DNA of 64,000 nt from Croceivirga sp. Its GTDB lineage: Bacteria; Bacteroidota; Bacteroidia; Flavobacteriales; Flavobacteriaceae. The first letter of the stretch is position 1. Every line of letters begins with the position of its first letter. A program made the translations under genes and the position numbers. Below are positions 46,509 through 56,069 of the stretch, in pieces. The notes below the pieces were generated by a model that did no database searches, was not told the origin of the DNA, and saw only the letters and a program-made list of their open reading frames with translations. Where the stretch lies: assembly GCA_028284665.1 (NCBI GenBank), contig JANQRG010000021.1, positions 1 through 64,000 of the forward strand. The letters run 5' to 3'.

Positions 46509-47483
46509 CTATTTAAGCGCATCCTCGATAGCGCTTTCAAAGAGTTCTGCAAGGGAAATTCCAGCTACCTTGGCCTGCTGAGGTAGAATACTTTCCTCCG
46601 TTAGCCCAGGTGTGGTATTCACCTCTAAAAGATATGGGATATCCCCAACGAGTATGAATTCACTTCTGGTATAGCCTTTCATCTTTAGGATCAAATAGAT
46701 TTCTTTTGCTACTTGCGCAATTTGGTCCCGCTGCGATATGGAAATTCTGGCCGGAGTGATCTCCTGGGATTTTCCCAAATATTTCGCTTCGTAGTCAAAA
46801 AAATCATTTTCACTAACTATTTCGGTCATGGGCAATACCACAACCTCATTTTTATGGGTAATCACCCCAACCGAAACTTCCGTACCTTCAAGAAACGACT
46901 CAATAATAATCTCGTCATCTTCCAAAAATGCCTTATGTATGGCCTCCTTTAAGGCACTTTTCTCATAGACTTTAGTAATCCCAAAACTACTCCCTGCCTT
47001 ATTCGCCTTTACAAAGCACGGTAAACCGACGGCATCGATAATATCCTTTTCTTTGATCTCATCCCCCTGGTTCAAATAATACGATGCAGCGCATTGTATG
47101 CCATAGGGTTTTAAGGTGCTCAACAGGTCCCTTTTGTTGAAAGTAAGGGCAGCCTGATAGTAGTCACAAGATGTGTGGGGAATTCCAAGGAGTTCAAAAT
47201 AGGCCTGCAGCAATCCATCTTCCCCGGGTGTACCATGGATAGCGTTAAAAACACAGTCGAATACTACCTTACCTTGAGGCAAGGGTAAACTAAAATCTGC
47301 CTTATTGATCTCATAGTGTATTCCCGAATTATCCGGGTAATACCAGGAATCTGTTGTTACAATGATGGGAAACGTTTGGAACTTGCCTTTGTCCAGGTGT
47401 TTTTCGACTACTGCACCACTTTTCAGGGATATCTCATATTCACTGGAGTACCCCCCCATAATTAAGGCAATGTTCTTCCTCAT
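46509..47483 (-). CDS. ddl: D-alanine--D-alanine ligase
   Basis: This 324-residue ATP-grasp enzyme makes D-Ala-D-Ala for peptidoglycan. Motifs are IALIMGGYSSEYEISLKSG, VFNAIHGTPGEDGLLQAYFE, CFVKANKAGSSFGITKV and LEVNTTPGLTEESILPQQA. The gene diverges from the PASTA-domain gene with a 71-bp spacer. The ddl/PASTA/RluA grouping is familiar in Bacteroidota. Confidence 0.96.
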   Translation of the reverse strand: MRKNIALIMGGYSSEYEISLKSGAVVEKHLDKGKFQTFPIIVTTDSWYYPDNSGIHYEINKADFSLPLPQGKVVFDCVFNAIHGTPGEDGLLQAYFELLGIPHTSCDYYQAALTFNKRDLLSTLKPYGIQCAASYYLNQGDEIKEKDIIDAVGLPCFVKANKAGSSFGITKVYEKSALKEAIHKAFLEDDEIIIESFLEGTEVSVGVITHKNEVVVLPMTEIVSENDFFDYEAKYLGKSQEITPARISISQRDQIAQVAKEIYLILKMKGYTRSEFILVGDIPYLLEVNTTPGLTEESILPQQAKVAGISLAELFESAIEDALK

Positions 47484-47529
47484 GTTTATCTTTTAGACCT
47501 GACCAAAGTAATTAAAAAAGCTGTTTTTC

Positions 47530-47537
47530 TATATTTG
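47530..47537 (+). promoter_or_regulatory. -7 box upstream of the PASTA gene
   Basis: TATATTTG matches TAnnTTTG and lies 17 bp before the ATG at 47555. No TTTG is found 19 bp upstream, so only the -7 half is supported. Confidence 0.45.
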
Positions 47538-47554
47538 TCCGAAAATCGGCATAC

Positions 47555-48145
47555 ATGAGGGACTTTTTAAATTTTCTCAAAAGTAGAACCTTTTTGATAC
47601 AACTGGCGCTTGCTTTTTTAGCCCTGATTCTATTTGGTTTTTTAGCATTACGGTGGTTGAAAAGCACTACCCAGCATGGCGATTTTGTTATCGTTCCTGA
47701 TTTTTCAAAAATGTCGGTCATGGAAATGCGGGAAGCGGCTGAAACCGCAGGTTTGCGATATGAAGTTTTGGATAGTACCAATTACAATCCGGAATATCCT
47801 CGCTTTTCCATCCTGGAACAAAATCCACCCGCTGGCACAAGGGTGAAAAACAATAGGAAGATCTATTTTACTGTAAATCCTTCGGGATACAAAAAGGTTT
47901 CTGTTCCCAGAATAATTCAGGTAACACGCCGAAATGCTACCTCGATGTTACGTGCGGTAGGGCTGGATGTCCAGCGCGTTACCTATATTGATGAATTAGG
48001 TAAGGACATGGTGTACTACATCAAATTCAAAGGGAAGGAGGTCAATCCCGGAGATAAGCTTCCCAAAACCTCCAAAGTGGAATTGATATGTGGTAATGGT
48101 ACTATTCCGGGGAAGGCAATTATCCAAGCAGAATCCAAGAACTGA
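47555..48145 (+). CDS. PASTA-domain membrane protein
   Basis: This 196-residue protein has a single membrane helix (~13-33, LIQLALAFLALILFGFLAL) and two PASTA repeats facing the periplasm (~45-110 and ~115-185). The repeats are recognised by FVIVPDFSKMSVMEMREAAE and VSVPRIIQVTRRNATSML. PASTA domains bind peptidoglycan fragments in Firmicutes and Actinobacteria kinases and PBPs; here there is no kinase or PBP domain. It sits between ddl and an rluA-type gene, overlapping the latter by 1 bp, which suggests a cell-wall role. Confidence 0.9.
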   Translation: MRDFLNFLKSRTFLIQLALAFLALILFGFLALRWLKSTTQHGDFVIVPDFSKMSVMEMREAAETAGLRYEVLDSTNYNPEYPRFSILEQNPPAGTRVKNNRKIYFTVNPSGYKKVSVPRIIQVTRRNATSMLRAVGLDVQRVTYIDELGKDMVYYIKFKGKEVNPGDKLPKTSKVELICGNGTIPGKAIIQAESKN

Positions 48146-49170
48146 TGACTGCACCTAAGCTTTCCGAAGTTGCTCAGGAAGAGCTTTTTGAACATTACAG
48201 ATTTAACGCTGCCAGGGGGCAGGAGCCACTTCGTGTAGATAAGTTCCTGATGAATTTTATTGAAAATGCCACACGCAACAAGATCCAGCAGGCAGCAAAA
48301 CAAGGGCATATCTGGGTCAATGGAATACAGGTAAAACAGAACTACAGGGTAAAAGCAGGCGATGAGGTAAAAGTGCTTTTTGAACATCCGCCTTATGAAC
48401 AGTTACTAACGCCTGAAGACATTCCTTTGGATATTGTTTTTGAGGATGATACGGTCTTAGTAGTGAACAAGCCCCCGGGTTTGGTGGTACATCCCGGACA
48501 TGGCAACTATTCCGGAACCTTGGTGAACGCCCTACTTTATCATTTTAATAACCTGCCGAATAACAGCTCGGGAAGACCCGGGCTGGTGCACCGTATAGAC
48601 AAGGATACTTCAGGTCTTTTGGTCATCGCCAAAACGGAACAAGCAATGACTGATCTGGCCCAACAATTTTTTGAGAAAAGTACGGAACGCGAATACCTGG
48701 CATTGGTTTGGGGTAATGTAAAAGAGGATGAAGGAGTAATTTCGGGACATATAGGGCGTAATCCCAAGAATCGCTTGCAAATGATGGTATTTCCCAATGG
48801 GGAATCCGGAAAAGAAGCGGTTACCCACTACAGGGTTTTAGAACGCCTGGGGTATGTTAGTTTGGTGTCTTGTAAACTGGAAACAGGACGTACCCATCAG
48901 ATTCGGGTACATCTGAAATATATTGGACATACCTTGTTCAACGACGAACGTTATGGCGGAGATAAGATCTTGAAAGGGACCACCTTTACCAAGTACAAAC
49001 AATTTGTAGAGAATTGTTTTAAGATACTTCCGCGACAGGGGTTGCATGCCAGGACTTTGGGGTTCAGACATCCTGACACAAAAGAGTCCATAAGATTTGA
49101 AGCCGAACTCCCTCAAGATATGGCTGAATGCACTGAAAAATGGCGTAATTACTCCAGGCATAGCGTTTGA
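48145..49170 (+). CDS. RluA/RluD-family rRNA pseudouridine synthase
   Basis: This 341-residue enzyme has an N-terminal S4 RNA-binding domain (LRVDKFLMNFIENATRNKIQ) and the catalytic pseudouridine synthase domain. The catalytic Asp is in HRIDKDTSGLLVIAKT (~152), and LETGRTHQIRVHLKYIGH follows. It most resembles RluD, which modifies helix 69 of 23S rRNA, but the exact target uridines are inferred. It is translationally coupled to the PASTA gene. Confidence 0.93.
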   Translation: MTAPKLSEVAQEELFEHYRFNAARGQEPLRVDKFLMNFIENATRNKIQQAAKQGHIWVNGIQVKQNYRVKAGDEVKVLFEHPPYEQLLTPEDIPLDIVFEDDTVLVVNKPPGLVVHPGHGNYSGTLVNALLYHFNNLPNNSSGRPGLVHRIDKDTSGLLVIAKTEQAMTDLAQQFFEKSTEREYLALVWGNVKEDEGVISGHIGRNPKNRLQMMVFPNGESGKEAVTHYRVLERLGYVSLVSCKLETGRTHQIRVHLKYIGHTLFNDERYGGDKILKGTTFTKYKQFVENCFKILPRQGLHARTLGFRHPDTKESIRFEAELPQDMAECTEKWRNYSRHSV

Positions 49171-49240
49171 TATAAGAACTCTCAATAACAGTATCGAAAT
49201 TCAATACCTTTCGGCTATTCGGATTGACCAAAACTCTGTT

Positions 49241-49248
49241 TATTTTTG
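49241..49248 (+). promoter_or_regulatory. -7 box upstream of yaaA
   Basis: TATTTTTG fits TAnnTTTG 19 bp before the ATG. TTCG at 49218-49221 sits at the right spacing (19 bp) for a degenerate -33 element. Confidence 0.5.
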
Positions 49249-49267
49249 ACAAAAGGATCATGCACTT

Positions 49268-50029
49268 ATGAAAATTGTTATTTCCCCGGCAAAATCTTTG
49301 GATTTTGAATCCACACTTCCTACGCAACGATATTCTCAACCTGAGTTTTTAGACTTTTCGGAAAAACTGAACAAGGTCTTGGCCAAAAAACGCCCCAAAG
49401 CACTTTCGAAATTAATGTCTATATCTGATGCTTTGGCCCAGTTAAATTGGCAACGAAACCAGGAGTTTACTACTCCGTTTACCCCGGAAAATGCGCGACC
49501 TGCGGTATATGCTTTTAACGGAGATGTGTATCAGGGATTGGACGTGTATACCCTCCCGGAGGAAAAATTGGATCGTCTTCAGGACACGCTACGCATCCTA
49601 TCCGGGCTTTACGGTCTGCTTAAACCCTTAGATCTTATTCAACCCTATCGCTTAGAAATGGGCACGGCCTTGAAGATGGGCCGTAAAAAGAATCTTTATG
49701 AATTCTGGCAGAAACGGCTCACCCAGTATTTAAATGATGAACTTTCCGAAAGCGAGCTTTTTATCAATCTTGCCAGCAACGAGTATTTTGGGGCTGTGGA
49801 TGAAAAATCCCTTAAAGTGCCTGTAATTACGCCTGTTTTTAAGGATTGGAAAAACGATCAGTTAAAGGTAATTAGCTTTTTTGCCAAAAAAGCCAGGGGT
49901 TCTATGGTGCGTTATATTTTGGACACTAATGCGCAGACGTTGGATGACATCAAAGGCTTCAATTACGACGACTATCAGTTTAGTCAACAACATACTTTGA
50001 AAGAGAATCAACCTGTATTTGTGCGATAG
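49268..50029 (+). CDS. yaaA: Peroxide stress protein YaaA
   Basis: This 253-residue DUF328/UPF0246 protein is recognised by [14 protein letters not shown], the middle [39 protein letters not shown], and [12 protein letters not shown]. In E. coli, YaaA lowers intracellular iron and protects DNA during H2O2 stress. Length and motifs are normal. It is probably transcribed alone from the -7 box at 49241. Confidence 0.95.
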   Translation: MKIVISPAKSLDFESTLPTQRYSQPEFLDFSEKLNKVLAKKRPKALSKLMSISDALAQLNWQRNQEFTTPFTPENARPAVYAFNGDVYQGLDVYTLPEEKLDRLQDTLRILSGLYGLLKPLDLIQPYRLEMGTALKMGRKKNLYEFWQKRLTQYLNDELSESELFINLASNEYFGAVDEKSLKVPVITPVFKDWKNDQLKVISFFAKKARGSMVRYILDTNAQTLDDIKGFNYDDYQFSQQHTLKENQPVFVR

Positions 50030-50070
50030 AATATTTCCGGTAGTTTTTCGTTCTCACTAAAACGGTGAAA

Positions 50071-50439
50071 ATGAAAACTATCTTTTCTTTTGTGGTTTTT
50101 GCGGCGCTTTTGGCAGGGATTTTTGCCTGTGAGGATCGTGACGACAACCTGGATGCGCCAAACATTCGAATCCGAAATACGAGTAGTCTACGCTTTGTTA
50201 GTGTAGGAGTAAATAACGATTCCGTAATCTATGAAAACATTGGGGCTGATGCTTTTTCGGATTACAAGGCCTACATCACTGCCTTTGAAGCATTACCTTT
50301 TTCTGTAGCAACAGATTCTGCTACGTTCAACTTTAGGCCACCTACAGGTGCTCTGGAGCCCCTTCCCGTAGGATTGTACACCTATGAGATCAATTTTTCC
50401 GAAGAGGGTGAGGTACAGTTAACGTTTACCATAGACTAG
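50071..50439 (+). CDS. Small putative lipoprotein
   Basis: This 122-residue protein has a hydrophobic signal and the lipobox LAGIFAC (Cys at ~20). The mature part reads as a beta-rich domain (IRIRNTSSLRFVSVGV, then GLYTYEINFSEEGEVQLTFTID) of no recognised family. An in-frame GTG two codons upstream is also possible. It converges with the THX gene, 5 bp apart. Confidence 0.75.
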   Translation: MKTIFSFVVFAALLAGIFACEDRDDNLDAPNIRIRNTSSLRFVSVGVNNDSVIYENIGADAFSDYKAYITAFEALPFSVATDSATFNFRPPTGALEPLPVGLYTYEINFSEEGEVQLTFTID

Positions 50440-50444
50440 GTAGC

Positions 50445-50573
50445 CTACTTGGTTTTTTCGGGCTGCACTTTGTTCTCTACTGCTGTCTTTTTCTTGATTT
50501 TTCGTTTTCGCCGGGCACCATACGATTTGTTAGCAATTTTACCTCTTCGTGTTTTAATATCTCCCTTTCCCAT
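50445..50573 (-). CDS. 30S ribosomal protein THX
   Basis: This 42-residue, very basic peptide begins MGKGDIKTRRGKIANKSYGA and continues with RRKRKIKKKT. It is the Bacteroidota form of the small subunit protein THX (Thx/bTHX), which sits in the head of the 30S subunit in Thermus. The start is ATG 50573 and the stop is TAG at 50445-50447. The gene is easily missed because of its size. Confidence 0.85.
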   Translation of the reverse strand: MGKGDIKTRRGKIANKSYGARRKRKIKKKTAVENKVQPEKTK

Positions 50574-50639
50574 GATCTATTGGTTGTGAATCTTTTTAAA
50601 ATAAGGAAAAGCTGGCACATCTCAAAAATGGGTTTCTCC

Positions 50640-50647
50640 TATCTTTG
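50640..50647 (+). promoter_or_regulatory. -7 box next to the start of the UDG-like gene
   Basis: TATCTTTG is a perfect TAnnTTTG element ending 6 bp before the ATG at 50654. If functional, transcription would start at or next to the initiation codon, giving a leaderless mRNA. No TTTG lies 19 bp upstream. Confidence 0.4.
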
Positions 50648-50653
50648 CTTTAC

Positions 50654-51313
50654 ATGTTTGTACATCGACATCCCTATCCTCCTTTTCTTTTTCCCGGAGT
50701 AGAAAAACTGATTGTAGGAACGCTCCCTCCCCCTCGATTCAGCACCCGAATACTTAAAGCGGGCGATGTTGATTTTTGTTACGGGAGCCGGGATGGGCAA
50801 TTATGGCCTATTTTGGATCGTATTTTTCAGTTGAACTTACGATATGAAACCACCTTCGAAGCAATAGCGCAACGCAAAGATTTTTTGTTACAACAGAAAA
50901 TAGGTATTTGTGATATCGTGGAACGTGCCGAACGTCAGAAGGTAGATGCTTCGGACGTAGGTATGGAAAACGTTGAACTTCGGGAAATACTGCATTATCT
51001 GGAAGCCTATCCTTCCGTACATACCCTGCTTTTCACCGGAGGAAACAGTAAAAATGGGCCTGAATACTTTTTTCGTAAACATTTAAAGCACCACGAAGTC
51101 ACCTTGGAGCAGTTGGATAATACCGTGCCCAGAATTCATCAGTTTGTACATCCTACCACTCATAAATCAATCAAGACAGTATCTTTAATTGCACCATCGG
51201 GTTCGGCCAATAGGGCTGTGGGAAGTTTAACAGCATACAAACAGGCAAAGGATAAAAATCCTGCATTCACCACATTGGATTTCCGGGTGCTTCAGTATGA
51301 AAAGTTTTTTTAA
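50654..51313 (+). CDS. Uracil-DNA glycosylase superfamily protein
   Basis: This 219-residue protein contains IVGTLPPPRFS and DVDFCYGSRDGQLWPIL near the N-terminus, then IGICDIVE, TLLFTGGNSKNGPEYF and VSLIAPSGSANRA. These are features I associate with UDG/TDG-like proteins of Bacteroidota. A role in removing uracil or mismatched bases is plausible, but the catalytic residues are not certain. The start was set at ATG 50654; a TTG at 50645 lies inside the -7 box. Confidence 0.7.
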   Translation: MFVHRHPYPPFLFPGVEKLIVGTLPPPRFSTRILKAGDVDFCYGSRDGQLWPILDRIFQLNLRYETTFEAIAQRKDFLLQQKIGICDIVERAERQKVDASDVGMENVELREILHYLEAYPSVHTLLFTGGNSKNGPEYFFRKHLKHHEVTLEQLDNTVPRIHQFVHPTTHKSIKTVSLIAPSGSANRAVGSLTAYKQAKDKNPAFTTLDFRVLQYEKFF

Positions 51314-51441
51314 CAAACCCCACTCGCTTTGTTAGGTTTGTAGGGTTCACTTGCTTAAATTGTGACAGGAATACAATATTTCCAGCAGTATACATTTAAT
51401 AACGACCTTTAGGAAGTCATCAATCATAATAGCATCGGGCA

Positions 51442-53997
51442 ATGAATGAAATGCAACTCGCCAAACGGCTGGAAGAATTCAAAAAATCGGTTACCAATAG
51501 GTTTAATATCTATAACAGCCTATTTCTAAGCCTTCCGTATGCAGACATGGAAAACGTAGGCATGCTGGTGCCCTTACTCTTTGAGCAATGTGATAAGGGG
51601 CTTAGGGCGGGAAAGAAGCCCCAGGACATTCTGGAATCTTTTTTTGTCAATATTGCTGCCCTTGAGGATGAAAAGGCACGCATAGATTTTATGTTCCGCA
51701 TCATTCAATATGTAGAGCGCCAGGTGGTATTGTACGACAGTGTGGAAGATGCCGCTTTTCCAAAGTTACAGGAGTACACCGGTTCACTTTCCATTAAAGA
51801 TTATTTTGAACTGGTGGATCAAAGCAAAAATTGGGATAAAATTGCCAAAAAGCTCTCCACCTTTAGTGCCCGTATTGTACTGACTGCCCATCCTACTCAG
51901 TTTTATACCCCGGCAGTGCTAGACATTATCAAAGAATTGCAGGACCTTATTAATGAAAACCGTATTGATGACATTGACATAACACTACAACAACTGGGGT
52001 TAACCTCGTTGATCAACACCAAAAAGCCCACTCCTCTGGACGAAGCCAAGAACATCATCCATATCTTACGATATACCTATTACGATGCCGTTGGAGAGCT
52101 CTTTCAATATGTGAAGCGGAATCTAAGGATAGAAGAATTTGACAACTATGATCTTATAAAATTAGGGTTTTGGCCTGGCGGGGATAGAGACGGGAATCCT
52201 TTTGTTACGGCGGAAATTACGGCTCAGGTTGCTGACGAGCTACGTCTCACTTTGATGAAGTGTTACTATAATGACCTCAAAACCTTGCGCAAAAAACTCA
52301 CCTTTAAGGGGTTGCAAGAGCCTTTGTTTGTCCTTAACCAGAAGCTTTACCGGGCGATGTTTCAGGAGCAGTATGAACTGCCCTATGAAGAAATTGTGTC
52401 CAGGTTAATGGAAATTCGGGAGATACTGGTTCGGGATTACCATTCTCTCTATTTGGAGGAATTGAATGCATTGCTGGACAGGGTACACATTTTTAAAACC
52501 CATTTTGCCACATTGGATATTCGCCAGGACCACAGTAAACATGTATTGACCATAACGGCCATACTGAAAAAGCAAGGGACCATTCAGGAAAGTTTGGAAG
52601 AACTCTCTCAGGAAGAACTTTTGCAATGGTTGTTGGAACATGATCTTCACCTAGATCCCGATGATTTTGAAGAAGGGATCGTAAAAGATACTTTGATCAA
52701 TATTGCGCAATTAAAAGATATCCAACGGAAGAATGGAGAAGGAGGATGCAATAGATACATCATCAGTAATTCCGAAGACATTTTTTCCGTGTTGTTTGTC
52801 TTTGCCTTGTTCCGTTGGAGTGGTTGGAAAACCGATGAGATCACCTTCGACATTGTGCCGTTATTTGAGACGATGAAAGGGATGCAAGCGTCTGAAATGG
52901 TGATGCAAACACTGTTTGACATACCGGTTTATCGCCAACACCTGGAACGAAGAAAAGATACCCATACGATAATGTTAGGTTTTTCCGATGGTACCAAGGA
53001 TGGCGGCTATGTAAAAGCCAATTGGAGCATTCTAAAAACCAAGGAAACCCTAAGTAAGGTGTGCAAGAAAAATGGAATTAAAGCACTTTTCTTTGATGGT
53101 AGGGGAGGTCCTCCTGCCCGTGGAGGCGGTAAAACACATCGATTTTATGCTGCTCAAACCAAAGATGTGGCTAATCACGAAATTCAATTGACCATCCAGG
53201 GACAAACCATTACGAGTACTTATGGCACAAAACAACAATTTATTCATAACGCCGAACAATTGCTGACAGCCGGTTTGACGAACAATTTGTTTGGTAAAGA
53301 GCATGTGATTTCCGCTGCAGAACGCAAACTTATCGAGGAACTGTCAGAGTTAAGCTATGCGAAGTATGACGCTTTAAAACAGCATGAACAATTTATTCCG
53401 TATTTGGAGCAGCGAAGTACACTAAAGTACTATACCCGGGCCAATATTGGGAGCCGTCCGGGGAAACGTGGTAGTAAAAACCGGTTGACACTCTCGGATC
53501 TTCGTGCCATTTCTTTTGTTGGGTCCTGGAGCCAATTGAAGCAAAATGTTCCTGGGTACTTTGGACTGGGAACGGCGCTCCAAAAATTAAAAACAGAAGG
53601 AAGAATAAATGAGGTGCGGAAATTGTATAAAGATGTGCCCTTTTTCAGGGCGCTAATGAGCAATAGCATGATGTCTATGGCTAAAACCAATTTCAACCTG
53701 ACGAGCTATATGAAAGAAGACCCTGAGTTCGGGGAGTTTTGGAATATCCTTCACGAGGAATACCAGCTTTCTAAAAAAATGTTGCTTCAGGTGTCAGGGC
53801 TAGATGTGCTTATGGAAGATGAGGCAGTTTCCCGGGAATCCGTGAAGATTCGGGAGAAGATTGTCCTACCCTTATTGGTTATTCAGCAAAATGCGTTGTA
53901 CCATATTTCCAAAGCATCCGAGCATACCGAACTTTACGAAAAGATCGTTACGCGTTCGCTATACGGGAATATTAACGCCAGTAGAAACTCCGCTTAG
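51442..53997 (+). CDS. ppc: Phosphoenolpyruvate carboxylase
   Basis: This 851-residue anaplerotic enzyme forms oxaloacetate from PEP and bicarbonate. The catalytic His motif is VLTAHPTQFYTPAVL (~143-157), with Gln where most enzymes have Glu. FWPGGDRDGNPFVTAE contains conserved Arg/Asp residues. The glycine-rich loop reads GRGGPPARGGGKTHRFYAA rather than the usual GRGG-x-x-x-RGGGP. The C-terminus ends RNSA where RNTG is common. It is a divergent but apparently complete PEPC of the Bacteroidota type. Its stop overlaps the convergent response regulator gene by 4 bp. Confidence 0.93.
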   Translation: MNEMQLAKRLEEFKKSVTNRFNIYNSLFLSLPYADMENVGMLVPLLFEQCDKGLRAGKKPQDILESFFVNIAALEDEKARIDFMFRIIQYVERQVVLYDSVEDAAFPKLQEYTGSLSIKDYFELVDQSKNWDKIAKKLSTFSARIVLTAHPTQFYTPAVLDIIKELQDLINENRIDDIDITLQQLGLTSLINTKKPTPLDEAKNIIHILRYTYYDAVGELFQYVKRNLRIEEFDNYDLIKLGFWPGGDRDGNPFVTAEITAQVADELRLTLMKCYYNDLKTLRKKLTFKGLQEPLFVLNQKLYRAMFQEQYELPYEEIVSRLMEIREILVRDYHSLYLEELNALLDRVHIFKTHFATLDIRQDHSKHVLTITAILKKQGTIQESLEELSQEELLQWLLEHDLHLDPDDFEEGIVKDTLINIAQLKDIQRKNGEGGCNRYIISNSEDIFSVLFVFALFRWSGWKTDEITFDIVPLFETMKGMQASEMVMQTLFDIPVYRQHLERRKDTHTIMLGFSDGTKDGGYVKANWSILKTKETLSKVCKKNGIKALFFDGRGGPPARGGGKTHRFYAAQTKDVANHEIQLTIQGQTITSTYGTKQQFIHNAEQLLTAGLTNNLFGKEHVISAAERKLIEELSELSYAKYDALKQHEQFIPYLEQRSTLKYYTRANIGSRPGKRGSKNRLTLSDLRAISFVGSWSQLKQNVPGYFGLGTALQKLKTEGRINEVRKLYKDVPFFRALMSNSMMSMAKTNFNLTSYMKEDPEFGEFWNILHEEYQLSKKMLLQVSGLDVLMEDEAVSRESVKIREKIVLPLLVIQQNALYHISKASEHTELYEKIVTRSLYGNINASRNSA

Positions 53998-54380
53998 GGG
54001 ATGTCATAATAGGCTTCCAATTTCATTAGCCGAAGAGTAATTTGATCGATTTTAGTATCAAATTGCTTTTTAGGAATGGGCTTAATTAAAAAGTCGTTGA
54101 TACCATAGGATAATGCTATCGACTTATATTTTTCCCATGTAGAATTGATCAAGATGGTAGCCGGAATCTCTATGCTATCCAAAAGTTCAAAAGCGGTGGT
54201 ATCGTCTATGAGCACATCCAACAAAAGAATGTCTGCTCTTTTTTCATAAACAGCCCGGATACCTTCGTAGGGATCGGCATAAGCTCCAATTAAGGCTAAC
54301 CTGGGGTGATTTTTTACTAAAAAAGTAGTCGCCAGGCGCTGAACGGACGAGTCGTCAATAATAACGGTTTTATAGGTCAT
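53994..54380 (-). CDS. Single-domain response regulator
   Basis: This 128-residue receiver-only protein has TVIIDDSSVQRLATTF with the acidic pocket, the phospho-Asp in DILLLDVLIDDTTAF, Thr/Ser in ATILINSTWEKY, and Lys in DFLIKPIPKKQF. No kinase is adjacent, and the M20 peptidase gene ends 160 bp upstream of it on the same strand. Its partner is unknown. Confidence 0.88.
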   Translation of the reverse strand: MTYKTVIIDDSSVQRLATTFLVKNHPRLALIGAYADPYEGIRAVYEKRADILLLDVLIDDTTAFELLDSIEIPATILINSTWEKYKSIALSYGINDFLIKPIPKKQFDTKIDQITLRLMKLEAYYDIP

Positions 54381-54540
54381 CTGTAAAAAGATTTGGTGTA
54401 GGAAAGTTAGTACAATCTTAGCTTTTGACGTAAAATTGGGGTTAACGGCGTATAATTTTCGTTAAAATGTCGTATTCCGTAGAAATTAGCCTATAACAAG
54501 GCATGTCAAATCGATGTTTTTGGAAAACATAGCAGCAATT

Positions 54541-56040
54541 TTATTGCTTTATGGTATTAACAAAGATGTTGTAGAAGGCACGGATACCGTATGCTAACTG
54601 TCCAACTTTGATATTTTCGTTGGGGCTATGCTGATTGTTATCGGCATTGACCATTGGAACTACAAAAGCCGGCAGTTGTAATTCATTAATAAACGGGGCT
54701 ATAGGCACAGTACCTCCCATAATCCGAATCTGCACCACCTCTTGTTCAAAAGTATCCTTCAGCGTTTTCACCAGGAATTGGCCGTAGGGATTGTCAAGAT
54801 CGGTTCGGAAGGCTGGTGTGACAGTACCCTCCTTGATAGTAACGATGTTGTCATGCGTTAAACGTTCTTCTTTTGTCGGGGGATGATCTAAAACATGGAA
54901 TCCCTGTTTTGCGATATGCTCTTTCACCAACTTTTTGAGCCGGTTACCGTCGGTTTCAGGAACCAAACGGAGGTCCAACTCGGCGGTAGCACTTGCCGGA
55001 ACGATGGTACGTGCATTATCTCCAATCCATCCCGAGCCTAGTCCCCGTATGTTCAAACTGGGGTATTGCAGTGACTCCTGGTAAAACCTGCCTACTTTTT
55101 CCGCGGTTTTGAACTGCAACTTGGCTGCAATGTCTTGCCCGTCATCGGGTACTTTGGTAAGCGTTGTTACCACCTTCTCGTCAAGGGTTATCCCATCGTA
55201 ATATCCGGGGATAACCACTTTGCCTTGTTCATCCTTCATAGAAGCCAATAGGCGCGCCAGATGAAAACCCGGATTAGGGGCATAGTTCCCATAATGCCCA
55301 CTATGTTGTGGACGTGCCGGGCCATGTGCGGTTATGGAAAGAGTAGTGATGCCGCGGCAGCCGTATACTATAGTAGGAAGGGCAGAAGGATGTGAAGGGC
55401 CGTCTGCGATCATTAGAAAATCGGCCTCCAGCAATTCCCTGTATTCCTTTACCGCTTTTGGTAAGGGTTTACTGCCTCTTTCTTCTTCCCCATCCAGAAT
55501 GACCTTGATATTAACACTGAGTTCCTTTCCTTCTTTTTTTAACAGATCAATGGCATTCAGGAACATAATAATTGGCCCTTTATCATCTGAAGTGGACCGC
55601 CCAAACAGCCGCCAATCATAGTTGATATCTACATTAAGGGTGTCAAAGGGAATCGTTTTAAAGGTCTCTCCAGCGGGTTTTTTGAGTACCGTCTGATAAG
55701 GATTAGGTTGGTCCCATTTGCTTGGGTCTACTGACTGCCCATCCATATGCATATACAATAGCATTGTTGGTTTAGCATCGTCCATGGGCAGGGCCGCAAA
55801 AAGGAGCGGAAGATTTTCCGTTTCCAGTTCTGTGGTGTTGAACCCTCTGGCGTTGAACTGTCTTCGTAACCAAATAATGTTATCGTCAATATCATCCGGG
55901 TTAAGGGCATCATTAGGTAAGGCTACAAATTCCCGTAAATCCTGAATGGCTTCTGCCACCTGGGATTTGATGGCGGTGGAGTCCTGAGGATACAGAACGT
56001 ACGCGCAGAAAAGTAGGCCGAAAAGGAATTTTTTCTTCAT
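54541..56040 (-). CDS. M20-family metallopeptidase, secreted
   Basis: This 499-residue protein has a signal peptide (KKKFLFGLLFCAYVLYPQDS) and a di-zinc M20 dipeptidase/ArgE-DapE fold. Ligands are visible in LLYMHMDGQSVD, GRSTSDDKGPIIMFL and ILDGEEERGSKPLP. The final His lies in NADNNQHSPNENIKVGQ. It probably hydrolyses dipeptides or acylated amino acids in the periplasm. It lies 29 bp after trpA on the same strand, so read-through from the trp operon is possible. Confidence 0.9.
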   Translation of the reverse strand: MKKKFLFGLLFCAYVLYPQDSTAIKSQVAEAIQDLREFVALPNDALNPDDIDDNIIWLRRQFNARGFNTTELETENLPLLFAALPMDDAKPTMLLYMHMDGQSVDPSKWDQPNPYQTVLKKPAGETFKTIPFDTLNVDINYDWRLFGRSTSDDKGPIIMFLNAIDLLKKEGKELSVNIKVILDGEEERGSKPLPKAVKEYRELLEADFLMIADGPSHPSALPTIVYGCRGITTLSITAHGPARPQHSGHYGNYAPNPGFHLARLLASMKDEQGKVVIPGYYDGITLDEKVVTTLTKVPDDGQDIAAKLQFKTAEKVGRFYQESLQYPSLNIRGLGSGWIGDNARTIVPASATAELDLRLVPETDGNRLKKLVKEHIAKQGFHVLDHPPTKEERLTHDNIVTIKEGTVTPAFRTDLDNPYGQFLVKTLKDTFEQEVVQIRIMGGTVPIAPFINELQLPAFVVPMVNADNNQHSPNENIKVGQLAYGIRAFYNIFVNTIKQ

Positions 56041-56069
56041 GGTTTTGATTTGATAGGATGATCGCCAAA

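Noticed and set aside
51313..51341. ACAAACC / GGTTTGT inverted repeat after the UDG-like gene
   Set aside because: A 7-bp stem with a 15-base loop and no T-run; too weak to call a terminator.
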